In this document: positions 58,980 to 64,000 of the stretch, piece after piece | How the letters are laid out: each line of letters starts with the position of its first letter | Numbering within the stretch: the first letter of the stretch is position 1 | Source: Pyramidobacter porci | GTDB taxonomy: Bacteria; Synergistota; Synergistia; Synergistales; Dethiosulfovibrionaceae | NCBI RefSeq assembly: GCF_009695745.1 | Contig: NZ_VUNH01000001.1 | Span: forward strand, 124,001-188,000 | DNA length: 64,000 nt | Direction of reading: 5' to 3' | Translations under genes and position numbers: made by a program | The notes under the pieces: model-generated | The model's input: only the letters and a program-made list of their open reading frames with translations | What the model was told of the DNA's origin: nothing | The model's database searches: none

Positions 58980-59423
58980 ATGCTGGATATTAAAGAAATC
59001 ATGTCGTGTGTGCCTCATCGGTACCCCTTTCTTCTCGTCGATCGCATTCAGGAGCTTGTGCCCGGAAAGAGCGTTGTGGCCATTAAAAATGTCACGATCA
59101 ACGAGCCCTTTTTTCAGGGGCATTTTCCCGGCGAACCCGTGATGCCCGGCGTTTTGATCCTTGAAGCGATGGCTCAGGCCGGGGCCATGATGGTGCTCAA
59201 CATTCCCGAGCTGCGCGGCACGATCGCTTTCCTGACCACGGTCAACAGAGCGAAGTTCCGGCGTCCGGTCGTGCCGGGGGATCAGCTTGTGATCTATACC
59301 GAGATGGGCCGTATCTTCGGTAAAATGGGCAAGGTCAAAGCCCACGCGGAAGTCGAAGGGAAAACGGTCGCCGAGGCCGAATTGGGGTTTATGCTGACCA
59401 AGAAACCTGAAGGGGAAAAATAA
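58980..59423 (+). CDS. fabZ: 3-hydroxyacyl-ACP dehydratase FabZ
   Basis: Hot-dog-fold dehydratase of type II fatty acid synthesis. 147 residues. HRYPFLLVDRIQEL, then GHFPGEPVMPGVLILEAMAQ with catalytic His and Glu, then the strand KFRRPVVPGDQLV. The ATG follows TAAGGAGATGGCGTT. The location between lpxC and lpxA is common in diderms and balances acyl supply between lipid A and phospholipids. One base separates it from lpxA. Confidence 0.95.
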   Translation: MLDIKEIMSCVPHRYPFLLVDRIQELVPGKSVVAIKNVTINEPFFQGHFPGEPVMPGVLILEAMAQAGAMMVLNIPELRGTIAFLTTVNRAKFRRPVVPGDQLVIYTEMGRIFGKMGKVKAHAEVEGKTVAEAELGFMLTKKPEGEK

Positions 59424-59424
59424 A

Positions 59425-60243
59425 ATGGGGATTCAAATACATCCGACTGCGATTGTCTCGCCTCAAGCCGAACTGGCTGACGGCGTCGTAATTGGCCCCT
59501 TTTCCATTGTGGACGAGAATGTCGTTGTGGGGCGCAATACGATTCTGCGCCCGTTTGTCCACCTCTGCCCCTACACGAAAATCGGCGAGGACGCCGTGAT
59601 CTTCGAGGACGCCGTGATCGGCCCCGAACCGCAGGACCATGCGTTCAAGGGTGAAACCAGCTGGGTCGCCGTGGGCAACCGGTCGGTCATCAGGGAAAAC
59701 GTGACGATCCATCGCGCCTCCGGCGAGGGGAATGTGACCTCGGTCGGCGATGACTGCTTGATCATGGAAGGCGTACATTTAGGTCATAACGTGCAGATTT
59801 CCGATTCCGTGACGATTTCGAGCAAATCCGGGCTCGCCGGCTATGTAAAAATCGGGCGGGGAACGGTGATCGGCGGCATGTCCGGCTTCCATCAGTTTGT
59901 TCGTGTGGGCTCGTTCTGCATGATCGGCGGTGCCTCGCGCGTGGCGCAGGACGTGGCGCCGTTCCTGCTGGTCAACGGGGCGGAAGCTTGCCGTGTGTAC
60001 AGTTTGAACGTTATCGGCCTGCGGCGCAATAACTTTTCATCCGAGCGCCGTCTGGAAATAAAACGGGCTTACAGAAGAATTTACCATTCGGGGTTGCCCA
60101 TGCGCGAAGCTCTTGCCGAACTCGAAAAGCAGGACGCAAAATCCGCTGATGTGGAAGAAATTCTCCGTTTCTTCAAGGAGGGCGACAAGAAAAGGGGCTT
60201 CTGTCCCTGGCCTGCAAGCAGCGCAGGCAAATCCGAGGACTGA
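59425..60243 (+). CDS. lpxA: UDP-N-acetylglucosamine acyltransferase LpxA
   Basis: First acylation of lipid A synthesis. 272 residues. Hexapeptide beta helix (IHPTAIVSPQAELADGVVIG), the family QDHAFKGETSWVAVGNRSVI loop, EGVHLGHNVQISDSVTIS with the catalytic His region, GMSGFHQFVRVGSFCMIGG, and a C-terminal helical domain (RRNNFSSERRLEIKRAYRRI). The stop TGA overlaps the next ATG by one base (TGATG). Confidence 0.96.
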   Translation: MGIQIHPTAIVSPQAELADGVVIGPFSIVDENVVVGRNTILRPFVHLCPYTKIGEDAVIFEDAVIGPEPQDHAFKGETSWVAVGNRSVIRENVTIHRASGEGNVTSVGDDCLIMEGVHLGHNVQISDSVTISSKSGLAGYVKIGRGTVIGGMSGFHQFVRVGSFCMIGGASRVAQDVAPFLLVNGAEACRVYSLNVIGLRRNNFSSERRLEIKRAYRRIYHSGLPMREALAELEKQDAKSADVEEILRFFKEGDKKRGFCPWPASSAGKSED

Positions 60244-60716
60244 TGTTCCGTCTTCTGGCCATGGATGTCGACGGAACGCTGACGGATGGCAGCGTGTTCA
60301 TCGACGCGGCGGGGAATGAATTCAAGCGCTTCGACATTCAGGATGGAATGGGTATGGCGCTGTTTCGCAAAGCGGGCGGCAAGGTCGCCTGGATCAGCGG
60401 ACGCTTTTCCGCCGTGACGGAGCTGAGAGCTCGGGAACTGCGCGTCGATTTTCTGGCCAACGGCGTTGCAGAGAAACTGCCCGTCCTTCGGAAAATTGCG
60501 GCGGAAGCGGGAGTATCTGCCGAAGCGGTGATTTTTATCGGCGACGACGTCAATGACTGCGAATGCGTCCGTTGGGCGGGGCTGGGAGTCGCCGTGGCGA
60601 ACGCCGTCCCCGAACTGAAAGCGTCCGCCTCGTATGTGACGCAGCGCGGCGGCGGCAACGGCGCCGTTCGCGAAGTTGTCGATATGGTTCTTGCGGCACA
60701 AGCGAAGGAGGTCTAA
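60243..60716 (+). CDS. kdsC: KdsC-type HAD phosphatase (KDO-8-phosphate phosphatase)
   Basis: 157 residues, a capless HAD enzyme of the C0 class. DVDGTLTDGSVFID (8-21) with nucleophile Asp8 and Asp10, WISGRFSAVTELRARELRVD, the Lys region EKLPVLRKIAAEAGV, and GDDVNDCECVRWAG with the metal Asp. The SGR and TDG motifs are those of KdsC. It makes KDO for the inner core of LPS. Its position inside the lpx operon supports this. NeuA/other sugar phosphatases are the alternative. Confidence 0.9.
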   Translation: MFRLLAMDVDGTLTDGSVFIDAAGNEFKRFDIQDGMGMALFRKAGGKVAWISGRFSAVTELRARELRVDFLANGVAEKLPVLRKIAAEAGVSAEAVIFIGDDVNDCECVRWAGLGVAVANAVPELKASASYVTQRGGGNGAVREVVDMVLAAQAKEV

Positions 60717-60719
60717 TTT

Positions 60720-61826
60720 ATGAAACCTTTTCGCACGTTGGATCGTTTTATTATGAGAGAGCTCATGGGGCCATTTCTCTTCGGAGTGATGGCCTTTACG
60801 CTGATTATGGTCGCCGGCGGGTTACTGTTCAAGCTGGCCGACCTCATCATCGAACAAGGCGTTTCTCTGGGTGTCGCCGGCCGTCTTTTTATCTACGAGC
60901 TTCCTTCCGTCGTCGTTCTGACGCTGCCGATGTCGTGCCTTCTGGCTTCGCTCCTGGGCTTCAGTAAAATGTCCACCAACAGCGAGATCGTCGCGTTGAA
61001 AGCGGCCGGAATTTCGTTTTCGCGCATCGGCCGTCCCGTTTTGGTCGCGGCGTTCGGCGTCACGATGATCTCTCTTGCCTTGAACGAAACGGTCGTGCCG
61101 CTTGGCAAGATCGCCGCGCAGAACGTGATGCGCTACGAAGTCGCCCGCGAAAAACCCGCGCTTTTGAAGGAACAGGTGTTTTTGCGGAGCAGCGATCCTT
61201 CGTCCGAGGGGCTGAGAAGGATCGTCTACATCAACAAACTTTACGCCCGTTCGGGTACGATGGACGACGTGGTCGTTCAGGAGTTCAAGGGGGCCGATTT
61301 GGTCCGGCTGACGACGGCCCGAAAGGGCACGTGGATTGACGGAGTCTGGTATCTTGACGACGGCGACGTGTTCGAAGTGAAAGGCAGGAACACCGTTGAG
61401 CTGACGCTGCATTTCGAACGCCAGGCGCTTCCGATTCGCCTGACCCCGCAGCAGATCTCGCGCTCTACCGCCAAACCCGACGACATGAGCTGCCTGGAGC
61501 TGATCAAATATATCGAAATCCTCAAAGCTCAGGGGAAAAGTTTGGAACCGCTGTGGGTCGCCTTTCATCTGCGACTGGCGGTGCCCTGGGCCTGCGTGAT
61601 CCTGGCGCTTATCGGCGCGGCGCTCGGCGTGCGGCCGATGAGAAAGGGCGGCGCCAGCGTCGGTTTCGGACAAAGCATTTTGATCGTCTTCGTCTATTAT
61701 GTCGTTATGTCGATGGGGCGCTCTCTGGGGCAGGCGGGGCACATTCCTCCCATCCTCGGAGCGTGGCTGCCCAATATCCTGTTCTTTGCCGGAGCGCTTC
61801 TTCTCGCCCGGAGGGCAGACCGATGA
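60720..61826 (+). CDS. LptF/LptG-family LPS export permease
   Basis: 368 residues. Three N-terminal spans (FGVMAFTLIMVAGGLLFKLA; FIYELPSVVVLTLPMSCLLA; ...), a periplasmic beta-jellyroll region (about 120-270, SSEGLRRIVYINKLYARSGT), then three C-terminal spans (LAVPWACVILALIGAALGVR; GFGQSILIVFVYYVVMSMGR). This YjgP/YjgQ-type protein pairs with LptB to extract LPS. Only one copy is in the window, so it is either LptF or LptG, or a homodimer. The ATG follows AAGGAGGTCTAATTT; ATGA overlap with lpxI. Confidence 0.9.
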   Translation: MKPFRTLDRFIMRELMGPFLFGVMAFTLIMVAGGLLFKLADLIIEQGVSLGVAGRLFIYELPSVVVLTLPMSCLLASLLGFSKMSTNSEIVALKAAGISFSRIGRPVLVAAFGVTMISLALNETVVPLGKIAAQNVMRYEVAREKPALLKEQVFLRSSDPSSEGLRRIVYINKLYARSGTMDDVVVQEFKGADLVRLTTARKGTWIDGVWYLDDGDVFEVKGRNTVELTLHFERQALPIRLTPQQISRSTAKPDDMSCLELIKYIEILKAQGKSLEPLWVAFHLRLAVPWACVILALIGAALGVRPMRKGGASVGFGQSILIVFVYYVVMSMGRSLGQAGHIPPILGAWLPNILFFAGALLLARRADR

Positions 61827-62647
61827 ACGTCGAGCATTTGGCCCTCGTCGCCGGGGAAGGCGCGCTGCCTCTGGAGATCCTGAAAGCGATGATCAAAAAG
61901 AAGGCACCGCCGCCGAAGGTGTACCTGCTGGCGGAGAACGACGCCCCTTATCTGGACGAAGGCATCGCCGTGCAGAAAATCAGCAATCCCATGGCGATCG
62001 CGATGATCCTCGCCAAGATGCGCCTGATGGGAATCCGCCGTTTGATGATGGCCGGCGGCGTGCCCAAAAAGAACATCTATTCCGAAGAAAAGCTCGATCG
62101 CGGCGCCAAGTCCATCCTTTCCGCCGTGCAGGACCGCAACGATCACAGCTTGCTGGCCGGGGTCGTGAAGTACATCGAAAAATTCGGCATTCAAGTCATG
62201 AGCTACGAGGAAGTCATTCCGGAACTTCTGGCGCCCGAGGGGCATATCGCCGGCCCCGTCGCCGACGCGGAACAGCTGCAGGACTGCGAATATGGGCTGA
62301 ACATTTTGCGGACTCTGCTGCCGCTTTCGTTCGGCCAGTCCGTCGTCGTTTCGAATCGCGCCGTCGTCGCCGTGGAAGCGATGGAAGGCACGGATGAGAC
62401 CATTCGGCGCGCGGCGTCGTTAAGCGCTCATGGGATCCTGTTGAAAGGGATGCGTGCCGACCAGGACCGGCGTTACGACCTGCCGGTCGTCGGCGTGCAA
62501 ACGCTGCGAAACATGGCCGATTCCGGCCTGACGGGGCTTTTTATCGAAGCGCACAGCGTCCTTTTGTTGGAAAAAGAAACCTTCCTGCAGGAAGCGGAGC
62601 GCTTGGGAATCAGCGTGACGGGAGTTGCCACATGTCGATTTTTATAA
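61823..62647 (+). CDS. lpxI: UDP-2,3-diacylglucosamine diphosphatase LpxI
   Basis: 274 residues from ATG at 61823, overlapping the permease stop. It belongs to the LpxI (DUF1009) type, replacing LpxH. LALVAGEGALPLEILKAM is the N-terminal Rossmann start. RRLMMAGGVPKKNIYSEEKL and DHSLLAGVVKYIEKFGIQVM are family landmarks. The C-terminal domain holds GQSVVVSNRAVVAVEAMEGT with the essential acidic residue region and ADQDRRYDLPVVGVQTLRNM. Releases UMP to form lipid X. It overlaps lpxB by 16 bases. Confidence 0.94.
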   Translation: MNVEHLALVAGEGALPLEILKAMIKKKAPPPKVYLLAENDAPYLDEGIAVQKISNPMAIAMILAKMRLMGIRRLMMAGGVPKKNIYSEEKLDRGAKSILSAVQDRNDHSLLAGVVKYIEKFGIQVMSYEEVIPELLAPEGHIAGPVADAEQLQDCEYGLNILRTLLPLSFGQSVVVSNRAVVAVEAMEGTDETIRRAASLSAHGILLKGMRADQDRRYDLPVVGVQTLRNMADSGLTGLFIEAHSVLLLEKETFLQEAERLGISVTGVATCRFL

Positions 62648-63738
62648 GTACCGGGGAGCTTTCCGGCGATATCTATGCGGCCAAACTGAGCGCGGCGCTC
62701 CACAAAATCCTTCCCCACGAACGGCTTTGGGGAATGGGCGGCGCGCTTGCAGAAGGGATAAGCACGGAATGGGACAACGCGCTCCTGCACATCATCGGTC
62801 TGAGGCGGATCATCAAATCGCTGCCGTCGTTGTTCCGTCTGAGAAAAGAACTGGCGGAGGCCGTCGTGAAGCGAGCGCCGCGCGCCGTCATCGTCGTCGA
62901 CAGTCCCGATTTTCACATCCCGCTGCTGAGCAAAATCCGCGCCCTCGGCTATAAAGGTCCCGTCGTCTATGTGTGTCCGCCGACGATCTGGGCCTGGCGC
63001 AGCGGCCGGGCGAAATATCTGAAACGTTACTGCGATCTCTGCCTGCCGCTGTTCCATTTCGAAGAAAAGGCCCTGCAAGCGTGGAATGTGCGGAGCTATT
63101 GGTGCGGAAATCCGCTGATCGACGATCTTGACAACTTCGTCCCGGTCGGAGCTTCTTTGCCGGACGATGCAAGGCGCGTCGCCCTGCTGCCGGGAAGCCG
63201 CCGTTCCGAAATAAAAGCGTTGCTTCCCGTTCTTCAGGAGACGGCGCTGAGATTGAAAGGGATGGGGCTTCATCCCGTGTTCTCCATCGCTCCGGGGCTC
63301 GACGAGGCCAGCAAGACAATGGTCAGGGACAACAAGGCCGGAATCGAAACGACGGGGATCAGCGGGCGCAATCTGATGCACGCCTCGAAATTCGTCATCG
63401 GCGCCAGCGGCACGACGGCCGTCGAAGCGATGTTGCTGAATCGTTACATGATCGTGCTTTACAAAGGAACCTCGTTGGAATGGCGGATTTACAAGATGCT
63501 GACGCACACACCCTTCGTTTCCATTCCCAACGTGCTGGCGGAAAAAATGATGTTCCCCGAACTTCTGCAGGACGACGCGCGCGCCGATAGGATTCTGCAC
63601 TACGTCGATCTGTACCTTCACGACAAGGATTACTGCGACGGCATTCACAAACAGATTGTGTCGAACAGACGACTGATGGGGGAGCCGGGAGCAATTCAAC
63701 GCTGGGCAGAATCCATTTCCAGGCTGGTGAATTCATGA
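62632..63738 (+). CDS. lpxB: Lipid-A-disaccharide synthase LpxB
   Basis: A GT-B (GT19) glycosyltransferase joining lipid X to UDP-diacylglucosamine. 368 residues. STGELSGDIYAAKLSAAL is the diagnostic start, followed by VIVVDSPDFHIPLLSKI, VCPPTIWAWRSGRAKYLKRY, the nucleotide-binding LLPGSRRSEIKALLPVLQE, SGTTAVEAMLLNRYMIVLYK and a C-terminal helix. The ATG is inside the lpxI end; the stop overlaps the next ATG (ATGA). Confidence 0.95.
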   Translation: MSIFISTGELSGDIYAAKLSAALHKILPHERLWGMGGALAEGISTEWDNALLHIIGLRRIIKSLPSLFRLRKELAEAVVKRAPRAVIVVDSPDFHIPLLSKIRALGYKGPVVYVCPPTIWAWRSGRAKYLKRYCDLCLPLFHFEEKALQAWNVRSYWCGNPLIDDLDNFVPVGASLPDDARRVALLPGSRRSEIKALLPVLQETALRLKGMGLHPVFSIAPGLDEASKTMVRDNKAGIETTGISGRNLMHASKFVIGASGTTAVEAMLLNRYMIVLYKGTSLEWRIYKMLTHTPFVSIPNVLAEKMMFPELLQDDARADRILHYVDLYLHDKDYCDGIHKQIVSNRRLMGEPGAIQRWAESISRLVNS

Positions 63739-64000
63739 AGGTCGCTTTTTTGGCCAACGGGCCGGGAGAAGTCTGGGGCTGGTGCCGGCCGCTCATCAAG
63801 GAAGCCGTCGGCAGAAATTGGACGGTGGACGTGCATCTTTTGCCCTGCCCTTTCGCTTCAGGCCGGGAGGTCAACGCGCTTTCGCGGCTTCCCGCGACGA
63901 TATTGAGGCACCGGACGACCGCCGGCGCCCTGCGATGTTTTTTTTCGGCGGAAAAGTATGACGCCGTTTTACAGCTGGGGGGCGACTTGTTTTTCGGCCG
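63735..64000 (+). CDS. LpxB-related protein, cut by the window end
   Basis: 88 codons are visible, beginning MKVAFLANGPGEVWGWCRPL and later YDAVLQLGGDLFFG. The NGPGEVWGW start resembles the lipid-A-disaccharide-synthase-related proteins of cyanobacteria and others, a GT-B paralogue of LpxB. ATGA overlap with lpxB implies the same operon. The remaining domains, and therefore the function, lie outside the window. Confidence 0.7.
   Translation, partial: MKVAFLANGPGEVWGWCRPLIKEAVGRNWTVDVHLLPCPFASGREVNALSRLPATILRHRTTAGALRCFFSAEKYDAVLQLGGDLFFG

Noticed and set aside
1-64000. CRISPR arrays, rRNA genes, replication origin (DnaA-box cluster), intact prophage or intact insertion sequence.
   Set aside because: I found no repeated spacer pattern, no rRNA segments, no DnaA-box cluster and no intact transposase or phage structural gene.

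Overview
The window reads as chromosome of a diderm, anaerobic, amino-acid-fermenting bacterium of the Synergistota (a Pyramidobacter-like genus is plausible, but the genus is not proven). Three things point there. It is GC-rich and has a full lipid A pathway and BamA. It carries CodY together with a Firmicute-like gene order (lepB-rbgA-rnhB-yraN-yifB-dprA ... topA-trmFO-xerC-hslV-hslU-codY). Its metabolism rests on glutamate dehydrogenase, pyruvate:ferredoxin oxidoreductase, a 2-oxoacid (VOR/KOR-type) ferredoxin oxidoreductase, TRAP transport and ion antiporters.

Layout. 0.1-9 kb: an ABC/TAXI-type solute-binding protein, glutamate dehydrogenase, a phospholipid-methyltransferase-like enzyme, two ion/carboxylate transporters (NhaC type and ArsB/NhaD type), a CBS protein and RecQ. 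9-11.9 kb: RsmA, tRNA-Pro with a consensus promoter, YchF. 11.9-19.4 kb: a tightly coupled chain with many 1-4 base overlaps: nucleotide-sugar 4,6-dehydratase, an orphan pseudopilin, LepB, RbgA, RnhB, YraN, YifB, DprA. 19.4-22.8 kb: PEP synthase and its regulator. 22.9-30.8 kb: a small Smg-like protein, TopA, TrmFO, XerC, HslV, HslU, CodY. 30.9-33.3 kb: a lytic transglycosylase, an SSB-like OB-fold protein, an S1 protein, a DUF501 protein and a Lys-Glu-Thr tRNA array with its own promoter and terminator.

33.3-47.3 kb behaves as an accessory segment next to the tRNA array. It holds a RelE toxin remnant, a small membrane protein, a DctPQM TRAP transporter, an HMG-CoA-lyase-family enzyme with a CaiB CoA-transferase, a decayed IS5-type transposase, an isocitrate-lyase-family C-C lyase divergent from an AraC regulator, a second decayed transposase locus with a 21-bp tandem duplication, NifJ, a predicted four-way-junction RNA followed by a terminator, and a truncated aconitase-family gene. 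The working idea is import and CoA-dependent cleavage of a branched hydroxy-dicarboxylate.

47.8-51.5 kb is a P-loop ATPase plus four-subunit 2-oxoacid:ferredoxin oxidoreductase cluster. 51.8-64 kb is envelope biogenesis: a histidine phosphatase, a stand-alone sigma factor with a single-span membrane protein, BamA, an unrecognised exported protein, then LpxD-LpxC-FabZ-LpxA-KdsC-LptF/G-LpxI-LpxB and the start of a further LpxB-related gene cut by the window edge.

All calls come from reading the sequence by eye. No database or folding program was run.
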